From Punica granatum (Eukaryota > Streptophyta > Magnoliopsida > Myrtales > Lythraceae), in NCBI RefSeq assembly GCF_007655135.1, contig NC_045129.1, positions 35,403,122 to 35,467,121 on the forward strand: 64,000 bases of DNA. The letters are read 5' to 3'. A program made the position numbers and the translations under genes. Positions 11,204 to 21,955 of the stretch are shown here, one piece after another. Below the pieces are notes generated by a model. It saw only the letters and a program-made list of their open reading frames with translations. It had not been told where the DNA came from and did not search any database. Position 1 is the first letter of the stretch, and the number at the start of each line of letters is the position of its first letter.

Positions 11204-12457
11204 TTAAGCAATTCCGGCGATGTACTTTTGCAACTCCTCATCACTTTCAAACTTAACCATGTCTTCCTCCTTCAAGTGAATGTATGCTAAATTCCCGTAT
11301 GGCAGGGCGGGCGAACCGACCCTCGTGGGCTTCCCCCACCCGAAATTGGCCTCATATATGGAGAACCTGCACCAGCTAGTGACGTTGAGGGATATCATCT
11401 CCCCTTTGCGGTACATCTCACTTGCCTGATTGATGAAGCTCAAGTGCTCATCCCCCTCTCGAAGTCTCTCGACATATGCCCTGTCAATCCCTGCTATAGT
11501 CTCCCTCACCCTCGTCACGAGGTCACCGCAACCTCCGTTCATGCCTGGAGACAGAAACGTGATTGCAACTCTGCACAGGTTCCCGAAGGAGTGCTCCGTC
11601 AATGGTGGGTCGAACTGGGTCCTCAGGTTCACGGCATGAAGCAGGAAGCATAGCTTCGCGGCTTGTGAGAAGACTTGGGTTGAGGATGCGAATCGGCTCC
11701 ATATGAATGTAGATAGTGCCTTGACACGAGTTGGTGGTCGTTGGTTCAGCGAGTCGATCCCTGCACTGTATTTTGCTTTGAGCAACTCTATCCCATTGGA
11801 CTTAAATACAAACCTCTTTGAGACAATGTTCTCAGTCACGATTCCCGTGCTGGGTTCGTACATTGATAAGTCCTTTGGTGGGAAGAGCGTGGCGGACAGG
11901 AACTCCGGTGACACCACGTTTACTTCTCCACGGCAAATAGCAGCCCAAGTTCTTATAAACACGAAAACAGACAGTCCATCCGCCACTTTGTGAGAGAGGC
12001 ATATGCCTACGGCAATGCCACCACACTCGAACACATTGAACTGCACACCCAGGATTACATCATCGGCTGCATTAATAACAAAAGGAACCAACTTCCGCAG
12101 CTCTAATGTATCCGGGTTCTGAACCATATCGGAGAGACGGCACACCACTCTTGTTTCCAGGAAGGGGACTCCCTCATCATTACACTCCACGGCAAGGTTG
12201 TCCCTAAGCCGGCCAGACAGTGGGTAGTAACGAGTCAGGGTCTCAGACAAGGAACTCTTCAGGCGGGTCGATATATCCGCTCTGTAGAGTCTCGTCTCCC
12301 CATCAGTTTCCCCGGAATAGAAGAGTACTAAGGGGATGTAGACCGGAGGCGAGATTTGATCAAGGAATGAGAGCTGGTAGTGAAGAAGGTGGTGAGGGGT
12401 GGGAGAAGAAGGTTTAATGGTTGTTCTTTAGACAAATTCGACTTCAACCTTCTCCAT
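11204..12457 (-). pseudogene. BAHD acyltransferase duplicate, disabled
   Basis: Close duplicate of the gene at 4943-6235, with three damaging changes. (1) The tenth codon after the equivalent ATG (12455-12457) is TAA at 12428-12430, where the partner has TCA (serine). Past it the frame stays open to the end but has no early in-frame ATG. (2) The structural motif DFGW reads NFGW. (3) An in-frame 39-bp deletion removes 13 residues (VVLMDMKSGDGIE in the partner) just after that motif. HKVAD is retained. A short N-truncated protein from a downstream start would lack the first beta strands, so function is unlikely. Seen directly; only readthrough or an alternative start could rescue it. Confidence 0.88.
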
Positions 12458-12511
12458 ATCTCTTTCTTCTTGAGAGTCGTTCACAAATATAACTTTCAAG
12501 GCCAAAGATGA

Positions 12512-12542
<31 letters not shown>

Positions 12543-12594
12543 CATATATTACTGTGAATGGTTAATGCCCTACCCTAATAGGGTCGGCTAATGG

Positions 12595-12604
12595 TATATT
12601 TATA
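12595..12604 (-). promoter_or_regulatory. Probable TATA box of duplicated BAHD copy
   Basis: Minus strand TATAAATATA, co-linear with 6367-6376 and about 140 bp upstream of the former ATG at 12457. Confidence 0.45.
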
Positions 12605-12659
12605 ATCTCACGATTACATGGTAAGTACATCTACATGGTATGTGGATCATCTATCAAAG

Positions 12660-13420
12660 GTAAGAATCCCCAAAATATATTCAAATAAACCCCTCAATCT
12701 GTTGGGGGAGAAGATACTGGCAGATTGCGACAGTATCCTTGAAACGAGGAAACAGAGAGATTCTTGGTAAATATGTTTGCCAACTGAGTTGATGTAGGTA
12801 CATAGCGAACAAGAAGATCCCTTCGTTGAATTCGTTCCCAAACGAAATGGTAATCCACCACAATGTGCTCGGACCATTGGTGTTGAATTGGACGGGCAGC
12901 TAGATATGTGGCACTGATGTTATCACAGCATGCTATTATCAAGCTAGAAGCATGAAACTCGATGTCAAGGAGTAATTGTTGAATCCACAAGGTCTCTGCA
13001 ACAGCATAAGTTAAAGCTCAATATTTAGCCTCAGTCGAGCTTTTAGATAAAGTCGGTTGCTTTTTAGATAGCCAGGAGACCAAGTTTGGTTCGACAAACA
13101 CAGCACAGCCAGTCATGAAATGTCGGGCATCTAGACATCCAGCCCAATCAGCATCAGTATAAGCGGTGATTTGAAGGTCAGAAGACTGACAAAGGTGAAG
13201 CCTATGAGTGGACGTGCCACGAAGATACCGAAGGATTCTTTTTGCCGCCTGAAGATGAGGCTTGCGAGGAGCGTACATGAACTGACTGACTAAATTCACA
13301 GCATAGCAAATGTCAAGTCTTGTAATAGTAATGTATTGTAAAGCACCCACCATACTTCGAAATTCGATTGGATCATCCAATAAATCACCATCTGTTAATG
13401 GAAAATATACGTGCATATAA
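12660..13420 (-). mobile_element. Ty1/copia RT-RNase H remnant, unit B
   Basis: Better preserved than its partner. The minus strand encodes the connection/RNase H region: LLDDPIEFRSMVGALQYI, DICYAVNLVSQFMYAPRKPH, ITAYTDADWAGCLDARHF, SWLSKKQPTLSKSSTEAKY, then a stop at 13018. After a frame interruption come WIQQLLLDIEFHASSL and LLVRYVPTSTQLANIFTKNL. The YTDADWAG and ADIFTK-type motifs are hallmarks of Ty1/copia pol C-termini. Upstream pol, gag and recognisable LTR pairs are absent. Confidence 0.9.
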
Positions 13421-13499
13421 CCACCCAAAATATATATATATAAGTACATATGTGTTATGTATGTCTTTATATATTTAGTAAATAAAAAAATTACATATG

Positions 13500-13692
13500 G
13501 ACCAACGTGAGTTAGTTCAAACGGTTCGACGCTTGTTCCACTTAAGCGAGATCTCGGGTTCGAGTCCTTGTGAATGCCAAAAATCCACAACATGAAAGCT
13601 TCACTGCTTAGTGGACCGAACCGGCTCAACTGGATTAGTCGAGGTCCTGTATGGCTTTCAAATACCACGATTCACACTGGAAAAAAAAAATT
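13500..13692 (+). mobile_element. tRNA-derived SINE, unit B
   Basis: Box A-like GAGTTAGTTCAAACGGTTCG and a perfect RNA polymerase III box B, GGTTCGAGTCC, at 13557-13567. The body is followed by an A-rich tail at about 13680-13692. It is co-linear with 7264-7455. It lies just 5' of the Copia remnant. Confidence 0.8.
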
Positions 13693-14009
13693 ACATACGT
13701 AAAGCTGACAATTTGGGAAAATTTCTTATAAGAAATCTTCCTAAGCTTGTCCGGCAGGTAACGGAATGGAAGATAATGACTATTCACAAAGAGAAGAAAA
13801 ATGGAAGAGAATGACGATTCTCTTGTCAATATTGAATTAAGCCAAACATTGAATTATCTGTTAATCTAGTCATGCTATGGCTATTGCATTAATTAATATC
13901 ACATTATGCGCAGCAAAAGGTTAATATGAATCGTACTGATATTTTTGGGCAACAATTCATACTGGCAGTTATTACATGCCAACCCAATTGAAGAATAAAT
14001 AAATAAACA

Positions 14010-14640
14010 TCTCAAAATCTCACATTATATTTGATAAGGCTACGCATCCACGAGGCATTATAGTCTCACACCATACCAAGTCTAGTTTTAAAGCAATCAA
14101 AAATTGATATTGACTCTGATGAATTAATAAACCACATTGCATCTAACAAGGTTTACCTTCATGATTAAACGGTTGTGGTTGTCTCAAAATCTCAAGTAGT
14201 ATGAAAGTGCGGGTTTGACAATTTAATTGGTTCCAACCTTCATAACTAATCCAGCACAAGCGTGAGGAGTATTGAGTATTAAACATATAACCGCGCCTCA
14301 TATAACTAAGTTTATCTATTTTCGATGTGAACCCAAGTTTATCTTTTAGATTAGACAGTTATGACGCTTCAAAATCCCACATGATATCGAAACATGTTAC
14401 GCGTCCATACCCACACACCTTATGTAATAAGGTTAACATTCAAAATTAAACATTTGTGACCTCAAAATTCACATGCTATCAAGAGCTCGACGGACCTAAA
14501 ATCCAATGGTATCGAGGGTGATGGGACTTCATAACTAATTTAGCTCAAGCGTGAGGAGAATATGGAATAATAAATGAAAAATCATGCCGTATTTTTTACT
14601 AAAAAAAAGCCGTATTTAAAAGATCAACCTATTTGATCTC
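14010..14640. mobile_element. Mosaic of degraded LTR/TRIM-type sequence, unit B
   Basis: Same composition as 7780-8305. Past the duplication end at 14537 the text continues with AGCTCAAGCGTGAGGAG, a further copy of a phrase already present at about 14252 (CAGCACAAGCGTGAGGAG). Unit B therefore retains more of the original LTR-like sequence than unit A. Confidence 0.4.
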
Positions 14641-15251
14641 ACAAAATCTCACGGAGTCATAATATTCGAGGGTTTCGAACTCTGAAGATATTGATCTCTA
14701 TTTTGTCAACTTGTTTACAATATGACCAAATCCCAATTTTCATCACAAATTTAGATTTAGAGTTACAAGGAACGATGAATTGATGGCCTAAAACTCGTAC
14801 AGTAGGGCAATAATTAAGGGAAAGAGGCACAGTCAAATCTTTCTTGGATGAAAACTGGATAGACACGTAGTAGCGGTATAATCAGAATTCTTCTTAATTA
14901 AGGTCTTAATGCAATACACCTCTTGATTCCAAGTCGAAGGTATTTGTCCACAGTACCAAATCCTATTCTCGACTCTTGTTAGCTTAATATATGCGAGGAT
15001 GCAATGAAGATTGCATTACAGACCTCGAGTTGTAGGATATATTTGGTCTGGCCCGATTAGATATACAGTGTCCGGATGATTATCAAGTCTTTTATCTTTT
15101 TCGGTAGATATCAAATCTTTAGTATTAAAAAGAACATAGGAAAGTATAATCCTCGAATTATGTACATGAATACATACTATTTTGTGAATGATTCATGCAC
15201 GGCAGCTCGTTTATTTTTCCCATCTTGCCTCACGACGATGGTGTAGAAAAC

Positions 15252-15416
15252 TGTTGGAAAGAAGAAAAGTCAATGGGAAATGCAATCCCACGTCAGGAAT
15301 GAAAGGAAAATTAGGGAGATTTATATGAGATTGGAATTGACGGTTCGAGTTTTTGAGTTGAAGTTGAGCCCAAATTCATGCAAGATAAGTGTAAATTTAA
15401 CATAATATCAGAGTCC
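15252..15416 (+). mobile_element. Solo TRIM-like LTR with primer-binding site
   Basis: Starts TGTTGGAAAG and includes the CAATCCCACGTC phrase shared by TRIM LTRs. The end is followed at about 15403-15416 by TAATATCAGAGTCC, close to TGGTATCAGAGCC. No second LTR was found downstream, so it is a truncated element. The DNA between unit B and this element (14641-15251) shows no gene. Confidence 0.5.
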
Positions 15417-15612
15417 GCGGTAATGATCCTAGAGGCATGCATGTGTCCGTATATGGGGACTCACATCACGCCGAAGTCAAACAATTTCATAGAAAATAAT
15501 AAGGGAATTGTTCCTAAAGTATGTCAGTGGTGGACGATATCGTTTATGCAATGACTTTATCGATTATTCCTCATCACGAGTAAGTATTACAAAAGGATTT
15601 CTGGATTCCATG

Positions 15613-15857
15613 AACGTACACCCAAATTATAACTTGTGTGGGGAAAAAAAATCATTTCCGCAACGCCATGCACGACACTCGATTAGACTACTTCAAGGAA
15701 TCTAATTAATCAGGGTGAAGTGATGGCTATCAGAAGAGCTCCCCAAATCTCAGCCGGTGTGGCCGAAGCATGAACATACACCCACATTATAACTTGTGAG
15801 GGAAAAAAAATCATTTCCGCAACGCCATGCACGAAACTCAATTAGACTACTGTTGAT
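15613..15857. repeat. Two-copy local tandem duplication, period about 159 bp
   Basis: About 85 bp at 15613-15698 recur at 15772-15857. Both contain TCATTTCCGCAACGCCATGC followed by ACGA, a C/A difference and ACTC. Confidence 0.85.
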
Positions 15858-15975
15858 GGCATTGTAATCATCTGATTTTAATGATGCTTGGAAACCTTTA
15901 GAGACTGATTATTTCAAGTTGGTTTTGTCGTATTTCTTGTGTTTATCAATGAAATTATCCTTCTTATCAAAACAA

Positions 15976-16727
15976 GAGTAAATTGACAAATTGATCATCC
16001 AGATATGCATGTTACATCAAATCTGACCTCGAGTAATTTTTTACATCAAATTAATCCTTAAGAGATTAAGTATACATCATATCCGACCTCAAGAAATTTT
16101 TTACATCAAATTGAACCTTGAGAGATTAAGTGTGCATTAAATTGAACTTTCAAAGATTAAGTGTGCATCAAATCCGACCTCAAGAAATTTTTTACATCAA
16201 ATTGAACCTTGAGAGATTAAGTGTATATCAAATCCGACCTCAATAATTTTTTTATATCAAATTGAACCTTGAGAGATTAAGTGTACATTAAATCCAACTT
16301 TTCTTCAGAATACCGTCAAAAAATGGATGGAAAAATCTAATATGACATTCAACATGTTTTTTAGGGAGGAAGTTTTTCCCGCTTCTGATAAAAAAGTGAG
16401 GGAACTGGAGGAAATACTTTTTTAAGCCAAACAGAAATGGTAAATAATAAAAAAAAAAGGAAGAAAACAATCAAACAATGCTACATCACTTGTTGAATGT
16501 CGGGGCCCGAATTAGTTTTTTCCATCCATTTTTTTACGGCATTCTGACGAAAGGTCAGATTTGATATACACCTAATCTCTAAAGATTCAATTTGATGTAA
16601 AAAATTTCTTGAGGTCGGATTTGATGTACATACTTAATCTCTCAATGTTCAATTTGATGTAAAAAATTTCTTGAGGCCAGATTTGATATAACATGCATCT
16701 TTGAATGACCAATTTATCAATTTACTC
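15976..16727. mobile_element. 752-bp foldback element with internal repeats
   Basis: The ends are inverted: GAGTAAATTGACAAATTGATC at the left and its near-complement ending TTATCAATTTACTC at the right. The arms carry direct copies of a roughly 62-bp unit (AAATCCGACCTCAAG, then ACATCAAATTGAACCTT, then GAGAGATTAAGTGT), at least three on the left and two inverted on the right. Near the centre the palindrome AATGGATGGAAAAA/TTTTTCCATCCATT lies around 16320/16525. Possible target duplication AAACAA on both sides. A shorter relative is at 57529-57895. No ORF. Confidence 0.8.
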
Positions 16728-16799
16728 AAACAACAAATGTTTTATTCTGCACCAACTAATATCTGAAAGTCTAATAAACCACAACTAATTCATATTTGA

Positions 16800-16935
16800 T
16801 CAGGATCGACTTCTAAGGAGCAAATCTTTCCCAATCGTGAATTTTTTCATTTATAAGATTCAAACTCGAGACTTTACTTAAGGATAATGAGCATCGAACT
16901 GATGAGCCAGCCAATCCACGTTGGTGCAACGATTT
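16800..16935 (-). mobile_element. Degraded tRNA-derived SINE (minus strand)
   Basis: The reverse complement has a tRNA-like head (ACCAACGTGGATTGGCTGGC, then CTCATCAGTTCGATG) and the box B-like AGTCTCGAGTTTGAATC. A body follows. The promoter boxes are less perfect than in 13500-13692 and the family may differ. Confidence 0.45.
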
Positions 16936-17121
16936 ATATTTATATTGCATAATAGTATGATTTTGTGCTTAAAAACATGTGTGACTTGTTAAGAAAATGT
17001 CAGCTAATAATCAGTCAAGGAAAATTTTTTTTAAAAAAAATCAATAGGACTGCAAGTATACACACATGTGTATGCATGCTTCAGTGCCATATTATTTGCT
17101 ATATAGACCGCAATTGTTAAC

Positions 17122-18490
17122 GGGGAAAATGACACTATTGGTCCTATTTGTTTGCCAATTTTTGACATCGAGTCCTAAATGTTTCAGTTTGGAAAAATAA
17201 ATCCTAAAAAGTTTAGAAAAGTGTCACTTTTGGTCCTAAATTTAACTGACTATTACCGTCCGCCTACGTGCACTTAACGCCATCAAGTTAGCCGTTACTG
17301 TGGTGACGTGGCACGTTTCTATTGGACCTATTTGAAATCCGTGATTTCAACCCGCCTTGCTCTAATCAGACCCGACTTGCTCCCATTAATACCGTTTTAA
17401 CTCGACCGGACTTCCATCCTTTCATGTAATCTTCTTCTCTTCGATTGAAACTCTCCCCTATCAGGAACCCTAAAATCTGAAATCGAGCTCTTCCATTGAA
17501 ACTCTCCCCTTTCCTGAAATCGATTGAAAGTGTTGTTCGATGAAAGTGTTGTTTGCTACGTTCTCAATGTTTCGTTCCAAATCGGGATCTGGGTTTGCTT
17601 CATTTCTTTGATCTGGGTTTGTGACATTGATTTGAATTGGCGATTGGGTTGCCTAGTGAATAGCTGAATCAATTTATTCTCCAATCATGTAGATGCGATT
17701 CATATCTTGGAATTACGTTCAGCTAAGGGATCATTTCTTGTTGCCACTTACATTAACATCCCTTCGTTGGACTAGAAGAGATGATCCGGAAGCTTGGTGT
17801 TATGGTCGCCGCCGAAAGCTCCGAAAACTCTTGCGGGAAATGGACCCAAACGATAATAAAAAAAGGGAAAATTAAAAAAAGACCACTGTTCATCGTCTTC
17901 TATGGGTCAGCGCTGCACATCAAGCTCCCTAAACTACAGTTCATCTTCGTTGAAGCGATGCACTATAACCATTAAGGAGAATCTATAGTGCTCCGCGTGT
18001 TTGGATGATTTCGAGATTGGATCAGAAGCGATCAATGCTTCTCTTGAAGCCAAACTCCAGGAGCCTCTTCTTTCATTTCCGAATCCAGAATTCGCTTGGG
18101 GTTTCACGAGCTTTCAGATTTTCCAGATCCAATCGGGAACCTGACGGAATTGATCAGGCTCAAGCGGGGCTGCTCAAGGTTCTACGGTGCCCGTGATTGG
18201 CGGTTGCAGGGGCGGCGCTAGGGTTTCGAGCCGCATGGGGAGGGAGTCAGGTGAAGAAGGAGACATCCGACCTCAAACCCGACCCGATTCTACCCGGACA
18301 TCCGTGACCACTCATGAAGCACCACGTGGAGGGTCGTTTGCCTTGCTGGAATTCCGTTAACGGGGGTAACGGAAAAGACCAAAAGTGTCACTTTTCCAAA
18401 CCTTTTAGGACTTATTTTTCCAAACTGAAACATTTAAGAACTCAATGTCAAAAAATGACAAACATATAGAACCTCAAGTGTCATTTTCTC
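17122..18490. mobile_element. Mutator-like element with long terminal inverted repeats
   Basis: Terminal inverted repeats of about 150 bp start GGGGAAAATGACACTATTGG at the left. The right end, reverse-complemented, reads GAGAAAATGACACTTGAGG. Both continue through TGTTTCAGTTTGGAAAAATA. Flanks ATTGTTAAC (17113-17121) and ATTGTTAAT (18491-18499) make a 9-bp target duplication with one mismatch, as Mutator-like elements leave. The interior (17400-18330) is GC-richer and reads like a captured gene 5' region. Short ORFs at 17693-17875 and 18005-18196 match nothing I recognise, and no transposase is visible. A non-autonomous, possibly Pack-MULE type element. Confidence 0.85.
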
Positions 18491-18639
18491 ATTGTTAATG
18501 ACAAGTCGCTGGTCAATCAAAGGTGCCCATCCTGGCCACCTTGTCTTGGCTACTTCACGTCGGTCATTTGATCAAAGTACGGATGGATTGAGACATTCAA
18601 TCCTAATTTATAGCCGCAGACAAGTCAAATATAGAAACT

Positions 18640-19120
18640 TTGATTTTGATTGTGAAAAATGACAAATATTGTGTAATATGTTAAGTTAAAGTTAAAGTTA
18701 AAATTTTTGACTTGGGAAATGTGTATTTTTATTGTGTAGTGGGTTGAGTTAAAGTTAAAATTAAAATTTTTGTTATTTAACCCTGAAAACAAACGGGTCA
18801 TTATTGTGTATTTAGTTTTAGAGTTAAGTAGAGTTGAGTTTTGATTTTAATTTGGTTGTAATGATTGTGTTATTGAATTATGAGAAAATGTGTGAAAAAG
18901 TAATGAATAATTGAGAAAAAATAAATGATTGTGTTGTTAAATTGTGAAAAAAAAAATAATGAATATTTGATGAATTTTAATATTAAAAATTGAATTGAAT
19001 AGTGAAAAAATTAAAGAAAAAGAAAAAAATAATAATTGCGTTGTTGATTTTTGTTATGTAGTGAGTAGAGTTAAAGTTAAAGTTAAAATTTTAAAAATAT
19101 GATTGTAAAACCAAACGGAG
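18640..19120. mobile_element. Nested MITE cluster (families B and C)
   Basis: Family C sequence (GTTAAAGTTAAAGTTAAAAT to AAACAAACGGGTC) lies at 18640-18798 and again at about 19046-19120. Between them is about 250 bp (18799-19045) whose reverse complement matches 62500-62745 (family B: AAGTAGAGTTGAGTTTTGAT, ATGATTGTGTTATTGAATTA). The arrangement suggests B inserted into, or next to, a C element. Another C copy is at about 49870-50015. Confidence 0.6.
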
Positions 19121-21189
19121 CGGAGTATCTCATATAATATTAATCTCACTGTAACTATATAAAAGTCGAATAGCACAATGAAAAAGCATCACGACAAGTT
19201 TTCATGTAAACCCCAAGCTCCTTCTTGAAAGACTTTTCACATGATTAATTAATTCGTTCATTAATTAATGTAAATTATTTGCTCTGGTATAACGCTAATC
19301 ATATATTACAAGGATACTCTCAGTTTTACTAAATTACAACATATTCGGTATATATTATCCCAAATAAAATTTTATATTTTTTAAAAAAATTAAAAGACGA
19401 AATTCGTCAGTTTTTAACACCTTACTTTTTTTTTATTCTTTCGTACCCAGAATTTATGAAGAACATTGATTTTAATGAGATTATGACAATTAATTATCAC
19501 ATTAAAGATCGCAAATAAAAATGAAATTTTTTCTAAGAAAATAAAAATTCATAAATAGTCATCAGTTTTTCATATATATTACAACACTTATATGGTATGC
19601 ATTGTCTGGAATAAAATTTAAAAATACTCTAGGAAAATGAAAAAAAATTGATAATTCTATTATTTTAGTGAAATTGTGAAAATTAATTATTATATTAAAA
19701 TTACAAAGAATTTTTTTCACAAATTATCAAATATTGTATTTAAATTAATTTTTGTAAACTTCGCACAATGCGCTGGATGTACCTAGCTAGTTATTTATAA
19801 TATTACAAAAGTCTAACTTAGTTTCGTTGGACAATATTTATATAGTTATTGATTTTCTTTTTTTTTTTGTTTTGGTAACTATTTGATTATCTATACTTAT
19901 TAGTTTATTGGCCGAAGACAAGGAAGTCGTTTGGTTTGGGCCGGATCTCCCAAGAAACTGAATAGTGATCGGGAAATGTTTGGAGGTTCATATAGAAATC
20001 TTGCATTTTTTTTTCTTTTTTTAATGCTCAGACATAAAGTTCTTGCACATACTCGATAGTTATGTTGAAGCCCTACATATATACTTGATAGTCAAGACAG
20101 AAAGCAGTCGAACAATTCATTTTAGGCCAAGTCTGCACCACGACATACATGTGATACATATATAGTTGAGAATCTTGAGATGGAGACATTCATAAAGTTT
20201 AGACCGCGTCTGCGCAAAAATAAACCGGGAACGGGAGAATTTTATATATATCCCACTAAAACTTATCATTATTAGTTCTTGACCATAAAAGGAGTGATGT
20301 TACAAGGCAATGATAGAAACAATGAATGTCTCTTCCACATGAAATATCTCTGCCTCGCTACATAAGGGAACATGATCTCAATTATATAACAGTTCCTCGT
20401 CATCTCCATCTTTAAGGACAATCCGATAGTGCAAAATCCATTAGTCGTTTTATTTTGAATCAAGCACAAGCTAAGCACTTGTGTCAATTTAAGCTCATCA
20501 CTTGGAAAATATGCCAAGTTCTTCTAGCTATATCGAACATGTATATACATATATATATATATATATGTTCAAATTGGGTTATAGATTGAAGTTATGTAGA
20601 GCTAGCTAGCTTCATTTTTTCAACTGATATAATTAATTATTCGTTTAGGAATTATATGAAAGTTGATTAAGTACGGGAAATTAATTAAAAAGAAGGAAAG
20701 TGAGTCTTCTCTCAACATTAAACAACAGCTAAATAATGGCTGAAAAAAGAAATAAGAAATAATGGCTGAAAAAGAAATAAGAAATAAACACTTTTCTTTA
20801 TTTATTTATTCAATGCTCAAACGATTTACATCAAACCCCCACGAACTGAAATAGAAATTCAACTTTATCAGATTGATATTGAGGACAGGAGAAGGGCATA
20901 CTTTGAGGTATTAGTCCTCGAAGTATTTTTGGGAGTACTAATTTTATCCACCTATTTCAAATCCCCCGAGTGCCGCATGATTTTGTTTTTCCATCAATTT
21001 CATGAAATAATAATACCTTTCTAGCCAAGAAGATACCAAGTGATCCATCTAACCCGGCCCCAAAAATAAAACTAATAATAATAATAATAATAATAACAAC
21101 ATTGACCCCTGCACTTATATCCAATAAATAAAAAACTGTTCAGCGAGAAAGAAGTGACTATAGTACAATATTCTAGTAACTTAATATTA
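19121..21189. other. AT-rich intergenic, no gene
   Basis: No coding exon recognised. Contains a short (AT)n at about 20551-20566 and an (AAT)n microsatellite at about 21073-21096. Confidence 0.55.
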
Positions 21190-21526
21190 GGGAAAAAGAC
21201 ATTTTTAGTCCTATAAATTTAAGTTTCGATCAATTTTGATCCTCTAAATTTTAAAAGTGCTGAATTAGTCCTATATGTTTGCTTCGTAAGGCAATTTTGG
21301 TCAATTTCGCGACTTATAGAACTAAAAATGGCTTTTTGTTTCAAAACTTATAAGACCACATTCTAATTGAAAGCCAACCTATATGACTAAAAATGTCTTT
21401 TTCATAATTTATAGGATCGAAATTGTCTTATGGATCAAACATATATGACTGATTCGGTAGTTTTAAATCTTATAAAATCAAAATTGATTGGATGTCAAAT
21501 TTGTTGGACCGAATATATCTTTTTAT
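21190..21526. mobile_element. Foldback MITE, about 337 bp
   Basis: The left arm GGGAAAAAGACATTTTTAGTCC is matched in reverse by a right arm ending GGACCGAATATATCTTTTTA. Both arms contain a TTTGATC..CTATAAATT / ATAAGACAATTT pairing that extends over most of the element. It has no ORF and the ends are degraded. Confidence 0.65.
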
Positions 21527-21955
21527 AAATATTCCAAACATATTTGAGTTTCACGATGAAATTATATGTGCCATTTATCATATTTTCTTTTTTTATATAT
21601 TAGATCCATGAATTTTTCATGTAATTGAAAAAATATTTGAAAAGAATGAAAATTAAATACATAAGGGAATGAGAGAGAAAGAGGGAGCGGGACGATATCA
21701 CCTATACCAATAAAGTTGTATGATTGCCATCTCCAACTTTCACTTGGTAATCCCAACTTTGTGAAGTTTGCAGGTCGATATTCTTCCTCAGACAAATTAA
21801 ATACAAAACCGCGCCCAAGGTTTCCATAAGGTATTTCATCAAAATAAATATAATGAATAATAGAATAATGAGTTGAAATCGAAGATTATGCTATGTGTCT
21901 CTTGTCCCGAAAAGAGAAAATGGATGATGCAACTTCAGCTTTAGCCCAAGGTTTC

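Larger units (their letters stand above)
10225..14537. repeat. Tandem segmental duplication, unit B (partner 3968-8305)
   Basis: Same order of parts as unit A. Differences seen include a 39-bp deletion and a premature stop in the BAHD gene, a better preserved Copia frame, and many single-base changes. Confidence 0.95.

Noticed and set aside
17693..18196. ORFs inside the Mutator-like element as a captured gene product
   Set aside because: They are short, with no recognised homology. Kept only as possible captured sequence.
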